Assembly: GCA_937915955.1 (NCBI GenBank)
Contig: CALGIB010000514.1
Span: 1 to 17,292, forward strand
DNA length: 17,292 bases
Direction of reading: 5' to 3'
Source: an uncultured Pseudomonadota bacterium
GTDB lineage: Bacteria > Myxococcota_A > UBA796 > CAJQPC01
Shown here: one piece after another, positions 7,393-13,406 of the stretch
How the letters are laid out: each line of letters begins with the position of its first letter
How positions within the stretch are numbered: the stretch's first letter is position 1
Position numbers and translations under genes: made by a program
Notes under the pieces: generated by a model
Seen by the model: only the letters and a program-made list of their open reading frames with translations
The model's database searches: none
What the model was told of the DNA's origin: nothing

Positions 7393-7432
7393 CGGCCTCC
7401 CCTGGCGTGGGTCCCAAAGCAGTGGCCGCAGG

Positions 7433-8812
7433 ATGGCACAAGCCGTGGTAGCTGGGAGGGTGACTCAGCCCTCCGTCGCCCGACGCCTGTTCACGCTGGC
7501 GCTCCCCGTCATCGGCCTCAACGTGCTCAACGTGCTGGCCCTGTTCGTCGACACGGCGATGGTCGGCCGGCTGCCCAACGCCGACGACGCGCTGACGGGG
7601 CTGGGCTTCGCCGTCCAGCTGCTGTTCCTGCTCATGGTCGCGATGCTGGGCCTGACGGTGGGCACCGTGGCGCAGGTCGCTCGGGCCCACGGGGCCGGCC
7701 ACGCCGGGAGGGTGGACCACATCCTGCACCAGAGCGTGCAGCTGACCGTGCTGCTGGGCCTGTCGGTGGCCGTGATCGGCAACGCGGTCGCGCCCTGGCT
7801 GCTGGAAGTGCTGGGGGCCCACGGCGACGCCCACGCCGAGGCGGTGCGCTACCTGCGGCCGCTGCTGCTGGGGGTGGTGTTCAACTACCTGAACATCCTG
7901 CTTGCGGCTGTGCTGCGCGGCGTCGGCAACACCAAGCTGGCCTTCCTGGTCGCGCTCTTGATGAACGCGGTGAACGTGGTCCTGAACTACGGCCTGATCC
8001 TGGGCAACCTGGGCATGCCGGCCATGGGCGTGCAAGGCGCGGCCATCGGCACCGTGTGCGCGCAGGCGCTGGCGGTGGTGGTCATGGCCTGGTCGCTGCG
8101 CTCGGGCGTCATCGACGGGGTCTTCCTGAGGCTGCGACCGGCGATGCTGGACCTCGCGCTGGCCCGGGACTTCGTGCGGGTGGGCTGGCCGGCGGCGCTG
8201 GACATGATCGTGCTCAACGCTGGCTTCCTGAGCATCGTGGGCTTCCTGGGCGCCATCGACCAGCACGCGGTTGCGGCCCACGGCATCGGCCTGCGCATCC
8301 AGGCGCTGGCCTTCGTTCCGGGCATGTCGATCAGCCAGGCGGCGGGGGCCATGGTGGGCAACGCGCTGGGGGCCGGCTCGGTGGACGAGGCCCGCCGGGT
8401 GGTGCGCGCGGCGGGGGTCCTCTGCTTCACGGTGATGAGCTCGCTGGGGCTGCTGATCTGGGGGCTGGACGAGCGCCTCCTGTGGATCTTCGAGGTCGAC
8501 CCCGCCGGCACCATCGGCCAGGCCTCGCTGATCTGGATCGCGCAGCTCGCGCTCTGCATGCCTCCGGTTGGGCTGTATCTGGCGTTCGTGGGTGCCTTCC
8601 AGGGCTCGGGCGCGACCCGGCTCTCGCTGGGGATCAACGCCGCCGCGACGCTGGCGATCCAGATCCCGCTGAGCTGGGTGCTGGCCTTCCCGCTGGGGCT
8701 GGGGCTGCTCGGGGCCTGGGCGGGCTTCCCGATCTCGATCTTCTTCAAGGCGGCGCTGGCGTGGTTCTTCTACCAGCGCGGCGGCTGGGCGAAGGTGGGC
8801 GCGCGGGCCTGA
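7433..8812 (+). CDS. MATE-family multidrug/metabolite efflux protein
   Basis: This 459-residue inner-membrane protein has about 12 hydrophobic segments in two MatE halves (roughly 20-180 and 245-410). MATE proteins exchange sodium ions or protons for cationic drugs or metabolites. The N-terminal half has the family signature 'LALPVIGLNVLNVLALFVDTAMVGRL', with D40 in the first helix. It continues with 'GTVAQVARAHGAG', 'RYLRPLLLGVVFNYL' and 'VLRGVGNTKLAF'. The second half repeats the pattern ('VGWPAALDMIVLNAGFLSIVGFLG', 'GMSISQAAGAMVGNALGAG', 'AFVGAFQGSGATRLSLGIN'). The ATG at 7433 is preferred because it gives the usual length, though its ribosome site is poor. A GTG at 7460 directly follows GGGAGG but is too close to it. 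Only 40 bp separate it from the divergent fusion gene, so its promoter must overlap that gene's coding sequence. The transported compound cannot be told. Confidence 0.93.
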   Translation: MAQAVVAGRVTQPSVARRLFTLALPVIGLNVLNVLALFVDTAMVGRLPNADDALTGLGFAVQLLFLLMVAMLGLTVGTVAQVARAHGAGHAGRVDHILHQSVQLTVLLGLSVAVIGNAVAPWLLEVLGAHGDAHAEAVRYLRPLLLGVVFNYLNILLAAVLRGVGNTKLAFLVALLMNAVNVVLNYGLILGNLGMPAMGVQGAAIGTVCAQALAVVVMAWSLRSGVIDGVFLRLRPAMLDLALARDFVRVGWPAALDMIVLNAGFLSIVGFLGAIDQHAVAAHGIGLRIQALAFVPGMSISQAAGAMVGNALGAGSVDEARRVVRAAGVLCFTVMSSLGLLIWGLDERLLWIFEVDPAGTIGQASLIWIAQLALCMPPVGLYLAFVGAFQGSGATRLSLGINAAATLAIQIPLSWVLAFPLGLGLLGAWAGFPISIFFKAALAWFFYQRGGWAKVGARA

Positions 8813-8817
8813 GGGGC

Positions 8818-8831
8818 GGCTGGGGTCAGCC
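8818..8831. terminator. Small hairpin between convergent genes
   Basis: GGCTG (8818-8822) and CAGCC (8827-8831) flank a four-base loop between the MATE stop and the regulator stop, which are only 13 bp apart. GGGGC/GCCCC (8813-8817 / 8829-8833) is an alternative pairing. No T-run is present. It may act as a weak terminator for both directions. Confidence 0.3.
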
Positions 8832-9671
8832 CCGGCACCAGGCTCTCAGGGCGGAGAGCCCCTCCAGCACGAGCACGCCGGTCAGCTCCACGCCCTGAGC
8901 GCCCGAGCCTCCGCAGACCAGCTCTACTCGGTCGCCCAGGGCCGTCCGCAGCGCTCCGAGGTCAGCCCTCGCCGAGGCGGCCCGGTGTGTCGAGAGGCTG
9001 ATCATCACCGCCCTCGGCGAGATCTCCTCGACCCCCCGCGCGAGCCCTTGGGGCGGCACGTCCGCCCCGAAGAACACGACCCGGTAGCCCTGCGCCGCCG
9101 CCACCGAGGCCGCCAGGTGCAGGCCCAGGTCGTGCTGCTCGCCCGGCGGGGTGGCGAAGACCAGCGCCGGGCCGGCGTTGCCGGACGACAGGGGCTGCCA
9201 GAAGCGCTCCAGCAGCGCCCTGAGCCGGTAGCTGGCCGTGTGCTCCTGGTGTACGTCCAGCTCGCCGGAGGCCCAGCCCTCGCCGAGCCGCTCCAGGAAG
9301 GGACCCGCCGTGCGCTCGCCGAACTCGACGATGCCCTGCTCGGCCAGCGCCAGCTGCAGCGCGTGACCCAGCGCGGGCGCGTCCAGGCCCAGCGCATGGT
9401 CCATCAGGCCGCGGCGCTCGCGGACCGAGGCCGGGCCCAGCAGCTCGCGCAGCTCCTGGGCCTGGGCGGGGACGACCTGGCCCGCCCGCAGCCCCCGGTC
9501 CAGCGCCTCGGCGATCAGCCGCAGCCGCTCCAGGTCCGAGGGGTCGTACAGGCGGTGCCCGCCCTCGGTTCGGCGAGGGGCCGGGAAGCCGTAGCGCCGC
9601 TCCCAGGTCCGGAGCGTGTTCGCCGGGATTCCAGAGGCGCTCGCCAGCGCGCCGATCGAGAGAGAGTTCAT
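8826..9671 (-). CDS. CarH/LitR-like MerR-family cobalamin-dependent photoreceptor repressor
   Basis: This 281-residue regulator has the full CarH plan. A MerR winged helix-turn-helix (5-73) has the CarA/CarH-style recognition segment 'ANTLRTWERRYGFPAPRRTEGGHRLY'. A helical B12-binding cap follows (about 85-160), then a Rossmann B12-binding domain (168-281). The cap carries the signature W-x9-EH (W133, E143, H144) that sits over the adenosyl group of coenzyme B12 in CarH. The B12 motif is ExHxxG (E178, H180, G183), H180 being the lower axial cobalt ligand. It ends with 'VELVCGGSG', typical of this fold. In the dark, CarH tetramers with adenosylcobalamin repress DNA; light breaks the Co-C bond and releases them. 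Here the residue after the signature Trp is Ala (A134), where Thermus CarH, as I recall it, has the His that caps cobalt after light. The ATG at 9669-9671 has AAGGA about nine bases upstream. It is divergent from the DUF218/TonB-receptor operon and probably represses itself too. Confidence 0.9.
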   Translation of the reverse strand: MNSLSIGALASASGIPANTLRTWERRYGFPAPRRTEGGHRLYDPSDLERLRLIAEALDRGLRAGQVVPAQAQELRELLGPASVRERRGLMDHALGLDAPALGHALQLALAEQGIVEFGERTAGPFLERLGEGWASGELDVHQEHTASYRLRALLERFWQPLSSGNAGPALVFATPPGEQHDLGLHLAASVAAAQGYRVVFFGADVPPQGLARGVEEISPRAVMISLSTHRAASARADLGALRTALGDRVELVCGGSGAQGVELTGVLVLEGLSALRAWCRG

Positions 9672-9683
9672 TCCGGAGGTTCC

Positions 9684-9693
9684 TTTTGAACAA
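9684..9693 (+). promoter_or_regulatory. Candidate CarH-like operator, site 1
   Basis: TTTTGAACAA. Its wider 12-base window (9682-9693) matches nine of twelve bases of the central site TTGTTTGAACAA. It lies just downstream of the predicted -10 of the regulator's own promoter, over its likely transcription start, fitting repression of the regulator gene. Confidence 0.5.
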
Positions 9694-9695
9694 CT

Positions 9696-9724
9696 ATTAA
9701 TCCACTTTTCAATTGTTTGAACAA
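9696..9724 (-). promoter_or_regulatory. Predicted promoter of the CarH-like regulator gene
   Basis: Reading leftward, TTGTTC (9724-9719) is followed by exactly 17 bases and ATTAAT (9701-9696). The -35 coincides with the right half of operator site 2, and operator site 1 covers the expected start. The region is strikingly AT-rich compared with the rest of the window. Confidence 0.6.
9713..9724 (+). promoter_or_regulatory. Candidate CarH-like operator, site 2 (palindromic)
   Basis: TTGTT-TG-AACAA is a perfect 5-bp inverted repeat with a two-base centre and is the best copy of the shared motif. It covers the -35 of the leftward promoter and sits just upstream of the rightward -35, so one bound protein could control both directions. 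Confidence 0.55.
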
Positions 9725-9727
9725 GTT

Positions 9728-9756
9728 TTGCGCGCCCCAACAAAGCTGGATATGTT
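9728..9756 (+). promoter_or_regulatory. Predicted promoter of the DUF218/TonB-receptor operon
   Basis: TTGCGC (9728-9733), a 17-base spacer and TATGTT (9751-9756) precede the DUF218 start codon by 23 bases. The -10 overlaps operator site 3. A start near 9763 would leave a leader of about 17 bases containing the GGAG ribosome site (9770-9773). Confidence 0.5.
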
Positions 9757-9763
9757 TTGAACA
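9753..9763 (+). promoter_or_regulatory. Candidate CarH-like operator, site 3
   Basis: TGTT-TTG-AACA, an imperfectly spaced copy of the same motif, overlaps the predicted -10 and start of the rightward operon. The motif centres (G at 9688, 9719, 9759) are 31 and 40 bases apart, about three and four helical turns, placing all three on nearly the same face of the DNA. Confidence 0.5.
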
Positions 9764-9779
9764 GCTTTTGGAGAAGTAC

Positions 9780-10406
9780 ATGCTCGCGCTTTTCCTCCTC
9801 TCCGTCGCGCACGCCGGGCTCTGGTCCCACACCCCCGCAGACTTCGTGCGGGCCTTCGACGCGCTCATCGTCCCGGGCTGCCCCACCGACGAGGACGGCC
9901 GCGTCAGCGCCTGCCAGTGGCGCCGCGCGTCCTGGGCCGCGGAGCTCTTCCACGCCGGCGCGGTCGATCAGCTCGTCGTGAGCGGGGCCGCCGTCTACAC
10001 GCCCTACTCCGAGGCCGAGGCGCTGGCCGCCTCGTTGGTCGTCCTGGGTGTGCCCGCTGATCGGGTCCACCTGGAGGGCCGAGCGCGGCACACCGACGAG
10101 AACGCGGCCCTGAGCCTGGCGCTCTGCGAGGAGCGGGGCTGGACCCGGCTGGCGGTGGCCAGCGACGGCCTGCACGCGGTCGTGATCCAGAAGATGCTCG
10201 ACGAGTGGGGGGCCCAGGCCTTCGCCCTCCCCGTCACGGACTACCGGGATCTCCCCCGGCCTGACCTGGTGATCGCGCCGACGCCCGGCTGGCTGCCGCC
10301 CGAGGAGGTGGACGATCGGGCCCGTCCGGCGGCCTCGCTGGTCCACTACGCGTGGCGGGCGATCACCTCTCCCGTCCTGCAGCACGGCCCCCCGGTGCCT
10401 CGATGA
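9780..10406 (+). CDS. DUF218 (SanA/YdcF-like) exported protein
   Basis: The 208-residue product belongs to the DUF218 family (Escherichia coli SanA, YdcF, ElyC), Rossmann-like envelope proteins of poorly known biochemistry linked to barrier function and cell-wall precursor metabolism. Matching segments are 'DALIVPGC' (27-34), 'AAELFHAGAVDQLVVSGA' (53-70), 'SEAEALAASLVVLGVPADRV' (77-96), 'HTDENAALSLALCEERGW' (104-121) and 'LAVASDGLHAVV' (124-135). The hydrophobic start MLALFLLSVAHAG suggests a cleaved signal peptide. The ATG at 9780-9782 is chosen because GGAG lies six bases upstream; a longer in-frame start at 9717 would place the promoter and operators inside the gene. It is the first gene of the operon controlled from the 9672-9779 gap, and its stop overlaps the receptor start (ATGA, 10403-10406). 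The signal peptide implies a periplasmic or anchored location, in keeping with its receptor and lipoprotein partners. Confidence 0.82.
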   Translation: MLALFLLSVAHAGLWSHTPADFVRAFDALIVPGCPTDEDGRVSACQWRRASWAAELFHAGAVDQLVVSGAAVYTPYSEAEALAASLVVLGVPADRVHLEGRARHTDENAALSLALCEERGWTRLAVASDGLHAVVIQKMLDEWGAQAFALPVTDYRDLPRPDLVIAPTPGWLPPEEVDDRARPAASLVHYAWRAITSPVLQHGPPVPR

Positions 10407-12628
10407 GGGCCCTGATCGCCCTGCTGGCCAGCGCGCTGGGCGCCGAGGTCCGCCTCCCCGAGCTCGTCTACCAGGCTCCGGCCGCGCTGCCCGCCGAGGC
10501 CCCGGAGCTCGGGGAGGAGCCCAGCCTGCTCCTCCGTCTGCAGATCTCCGAGCAGGGCGAGGTGCTCGACGCGCTCGTCGTCGAGCCCACGGGCACGTCG
10601 CTGGACGAGGCCGCGCTGATCGCCGCCTTCTCCTCGCGCTTCACCCCCGCCTACGACGCCGAGGGCCAGCCGTCAGGGGCGGTCATCGACTACCGCGTGG
10701 TCTTCGATGCCTCGGCCGAGCCGGTCCAGGTCCAGGGCCAGGGCCTGGAGGTCCTCGTCGAGGAGGAGCGCCTCAGCCCCGAGATCGGAGAGCGGCGGCT
10801 GTCCGCCGAGGACATCCGATACCTGCCGGGCAGCGCCGGCGACGTCGTGAAGGTGGTCCAGAGCCTTCCGGGCGTGGCCCGCGCCCCCCTCGGCACCGCG
10901 AACCTGAGCATCCGCGGCACCGCCCCCGAGGACTCCGCGACCTACCTGGACGGCAGCCCCATCCCCCTGGTCTTCCACTTCGCCGGTCTGACCTCGGTCG
11001 TGCCCGGCGAGGCCCTGGACGAGGTCGCCTTCGTCCCTGGCAGCGCCAGCGTCCGCTACGGGCGGCTGCTGGGCGGCGTGGTCGATCTGCGCACGACGAG
11101 CGAGCTGCCCGAGGCCAGCAACGGCCAGGTCAGCGTGGACCTCTACCAGGCCTCCATGTTCGTCGAGCAGCGTCTGGGCGAGCGCACGGCGATCACGCTG
11201 GCCGGGCGCCGCAGCTACATCGACGCCGTCCTGAGCCCGCTGCTCAGCAACCCGGACACGGGCTTGAAGGTGCAGGCTCCGCGCTACTACGACGCCCAGC
11301 TCCGAGTGGTCCATCAGGGCGACGCGAGCTGGGATCTGCTGGTCTTCGGCTCGGACGACCGCTTCCGCTTCCTCGGAGCCGAGGAGGACGAGGTCTTCGC
11401 CTCCTTCGCCGACCGCTTCCTGCGCGCCCGTGTCCGTCGGGTCCAGGACCGAAGCGGGCTCGCCCATGAGACCACCGTGTCCCTGGGCCCCGAGCTGCGC
11501 TTCTTCGAGCTCGGCGAGGGCACCGAGGCCTACGAGCGGGACCTCGGCGCCTCGCTGCGCGACGAGTGGTCGCTGGCGCCCACGGCGGCCCGGCCGGTGG
11601 GGTTTCGCGCGGGCGTGGACGTGCTCGGCGGTCAGCAGGCCTTCCTCTTCGACGTGGGGCCCACCCGCGAGGAGGGCGAGAGCCTGTACTTCGCGCCCGG
11701 CGCCTACGCCGAGGGCACCCTCCGCCTCGGCCGGTTCGCCGCGACCCCGGGCCTCCGAGGCGACGCGCTGGTGATGGACAACGGCTACAGCGCCCTCTCG
11801 CTGGACCCTCGGCTGTCCCTGCGCTGGGCCGTCACGGATCGCACGGTGCTGCGCGCGGCCATCGGCCGCTACAGCGCCTTCCCGACCTTGAGGCAGGTGG
11901 ACCCTGGCGCGGACGGTGAGCTCGACCTGCTCCCCGAGCGCTCGCTCCAGACCACGCTGGGGGTCCAGCACGAGCTCGTCGACGGTCTCTCGATCGAGCT
12001 CGCCGGCTACCTGAGCGAGCTGGACGACCTGGTCGTCGGGCGCGAGGAGCGCCTGCGCTTCTTCAACGGCCCGCCCCCGGTTGGGCCCTTCGACACGGAC
12101 CCCTACGCCAACGACGGCGTCGGTCGCTCCCTGGGCGCGGAGCTGCTGGTCCGCTACGACGGCCGCAGCTCCACGGCGCTGCTGGCAGCCACCTGGTCCC
12201 GCAGCCGGCGCATCGACCGCCCAGGCGAGGACGCCGAGCTCTTCGAGTCCGACCAGCCCCTGGTCCTCTCGGCGCTGTGGAGCCAGAAGCTGCCTCGGGA
12301 CCTCCGCCTCGGAGCGCGGCTCCGGGCCGGCTCGGGCAACCCCTACACGCCCGTGGTCCAGCGCTACTTCGACACGGACAGCCGCAGCTTCGTGCCCGTC
12401 TACGGCGAGCGCAGCTCCGCCCGGCTGGACCCCTTCTTCAGCCTGGATGTGCGGGTCGACAAGAGCTGGACCTTTCAGCGGTGGAGCCTCGGCGCCTACC
12501 TCGAGATCCAGAACGCCACCAACGCGAGGAACCCCGAGCTCATGGCCTGGAACACCGACTACTCCAAGGAGATCCCCATCACGAGCAACCCGACGCTGCC
12601 GGTCTTCGGGCTCCGGGGGCAGTGGTGA
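10403..12628 (+). CDS. TonB-dependent outer-membrane receptor with N-terminal TonB-C-like domain
   Basis: This 741-residue outer-membrane receptor should import a scarce ligand using energy relayed by TonB-ExbB-ExbD. After a short signal peptide (1-14), residues about 40-101 resemble the C-terminal domain of TonB itself ('LLLRLQISEQGEVLDALVVE', 'ALIAAFSSRFTPAY', 'VIDYRVVF'), an extension I associate with myxobacterial-type receptors. A possible TonB box follows ('LEVLVEEE', 115-122). The plug (about 127-231) shows 'LSAEDIRYLPGSAGD', 'VVQSLPGV', 'LSIRGTAPEDSATYLDG', 'EVAFVPGSASVRYGRLLGGVVDLRT'. The rest is a strand-rich barrel ending in 'FGLRGQW', with the terminal aromatic used for outer-membrane insertion. 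The ATG overlaps the DUF218 stop as ATGA, and its TGA overlaps the lipoprotein GTG, so all three are translationally coupled. The ligand cannot be read from the sequence. Placement behind a B12-sensing regulator makes a cobalamin or metal ligand worth testing. Confidence 0.92.
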   Translation: MRALIALLASALGAEVRLPELVYQAPAALPAEAPELGEEPSLLLRLQISEQGEVLDALVVEPTGTSLDEAALIAAFSSRFTPAYDAEGQPSGAVIDYRVVFDASAEPVQVQGQGLEVLVEEERLSPEIGERRLSAEDIRYLPGSAGDVVKVVQSLPGVARAPLGTANLSIRGTAPEDSATYLDGSPIPLVFHFAGLTSVVPGEALDEVAFVPGSASVRYGRLLGGVVDLRTTSELPEASNGQVSVDLYQASMFVEQRLGERTAITLAGRRSYIDAVLSPLLSNPDTGLKVQAPRYYDAQLRVVHQGDASWDLLVFGSDDRFRFLGAEEDEVFASFADRFLRARVRRVQDRSGLAHETTVSLGPELRFFELGEGTEAYERDLGASLRDEWSLAPTAARPVGFRAGVDVLGGQQAFLFDVGPTREEGESLYFAPGAYAEGTLRLGRFAATPGLRGDALVMDNGYSALSLDPRLSLRWAVTDRTVLRAAIGRYSAFPTLRQVDPGADGELDLLPERSLQTTLGVQHELVDGLSIELAGYLSELDDLVVGREERLRFFNGPPPVGPFDTDPYANDGVGRSLGAELLVRYDGRSSTALLAATWSRSRRIDRPGEDAELFESDQPLVLSALWSQKLPRDLRLGARLRAGSGNPYTPVVQRYFDTDSRSFVPVYGERSSARLDPFFSLDVRVDKSWTFQRWSLGAYLEIQNATNARNPELMAWNTDYSKEIPITSNPTLPVFGLRGQW

Positions 12629-13398
12629 TCGCCCTGCTGCTGGCCTGCGCAGGGCCCAGCGAGGACACGCTGGTGGACGAGCTCCGCGTCCTGTCCATCA
12701 CGCCCGAGGTGCCCGAGGCGGCTCCCGGACAGCAGGTCCGGCAGGACACCCTCGTGGTCGACCCCTTCGAGGACCACAGGCTGCTGCAGTGGACGTGCAC
12801 GAGCCTGGCGCCGGGGAGCTGCCTCGAGGCCGAGTCCGAGGACTGGGAGGGCCTGTCCGTAGACGAGCCGCGCGGGTCCTTCACCGTCTCGGCGGCGCTG
12901 GCCAGCGTCGCCACGGACGAGCCCCTGCCCCTTGTCCGTCGCTGGGCCCTGGCCTGCGAGGAGGGCCTCTGCCCCGTGTTCGATGAGCTGGACGCGGGCC
13001 TGACCGAGGCGCTGCGGCGGGACCTGCAGGCCCCCACTGAGCTGCTCCGCGATCTGCCCTTCGAGGGGGTCAGCCTGGCCGTCCGAGGGATGTACGTCTC
13101 CAGCCGAGAGGACCCGGCGACCCAGCCCACGCTGACCTGCGCGGGCCCTTGGGAGGTGGAGCCCGCCGGGACCGCCGAGTTCAGCTGCGCGGTCGAGGGC
13201 CGGTTGGCCGAGGGCGCCGCCCTCTGGGGCTACACCAGCGCCGGCGGCTGGGTCGGCGCGTCGGTGCCGCTGCGGTCCGCCGAGGTCGGCTACAGCCTGG
13301 TCGCGCCCGAGGAGGCCGGCCCGGTGCAGCTCTGGGTGATCGTGGAGGACGGGGCATCGGGCAGCGCCGTCTGGAGCGGCTCGATCCGGGTGCGGTGA
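12625..13398 (+). CDS. Outer-envelope lipoprotein, function unknown
   Basis: The 257-residue product starts MIALLLACAGPSED: a very short hydrophobic segment and the lipobox LLAC, making C8 the likely lipid-modified residue. No positive charge precedes the hydrophobic stretch, which is unusual. The mature start 'VDELRVLSITPEVPEAAPGQQV' is of a kind I associate with myxobacterial lipoproteins encoded next to TonB-dependent receptors. Several Cys residues (for example in 'LQWTCTSLAPGSCLEAE', 'LACEEGLCPVF', 'LTCAGPWEV', 'FSCAVEGR') suggest disulfides in an extracytoplasmic beta-sandwich. The last 80 residues have an immunoglobulin-like rhythm. The GTG at 12625-12627 overlaps the receptor TGA as GTGA, preceded by a G-rich ribosome site. 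It is the last gene of the operon and probably an accessory, surface-exposed or periplasm-facing partner of the receptor. It stops five bases before the convergent Clp-like gene. Confidence 0.78.
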   Translation: MIALLLACAGPSEDTLVDELRVLSITPEVPEAAPGQQVRQDTLVVDPFEDHRLLQWTCTSLAPGSCLEAESEDWEGLSVDEPRGSFTVSAALASVATDEPLPLVRRWALACEEGLCPVFDELDAGLTEALRRDLQAPTELLRDLPFEGVSLAVRGMYVSSREDPATQPTLTCAGPWEVEPAGTAEFSCAVEGRLAEGAALWGYTSAGGWVGASVPLRSAEVGYSLVAPEEAGPVQLWVIVEDGASGSAVWSGSIRVR

Positions 13399-13406
13399 GC
13401 GGCTCA
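13396..13406. other. Palindrome spanning two convergent stop codons
   Basis: TGAGCGGCTCA is a near-perfect palindrome that contains the TGA of the lipoprotein gene on one strand and the TGA of the Clp-RF2 gene on the other. Only five bases separate the genes, so transcription termination for each must occur within the other's coding end or depend on this small structure. Confidence 0.4.

Noticed and set aside
6100..8898. Rightward 932-codon frame across the fusion gene and MATE gene
   Set aside because: It runs antisense to one gene and out of frame with the other, and gives Arg/Gly/Ala-rich nonsense.
9717..9779. Upstream in-frame ATG as the start of the DUF218 gene
   Set aside because: It would encode 21 extra residues ahead of a clear signal peptide and put the promoter and operator sites within the gene; the ATG at 9780 has a proper ribosome site.
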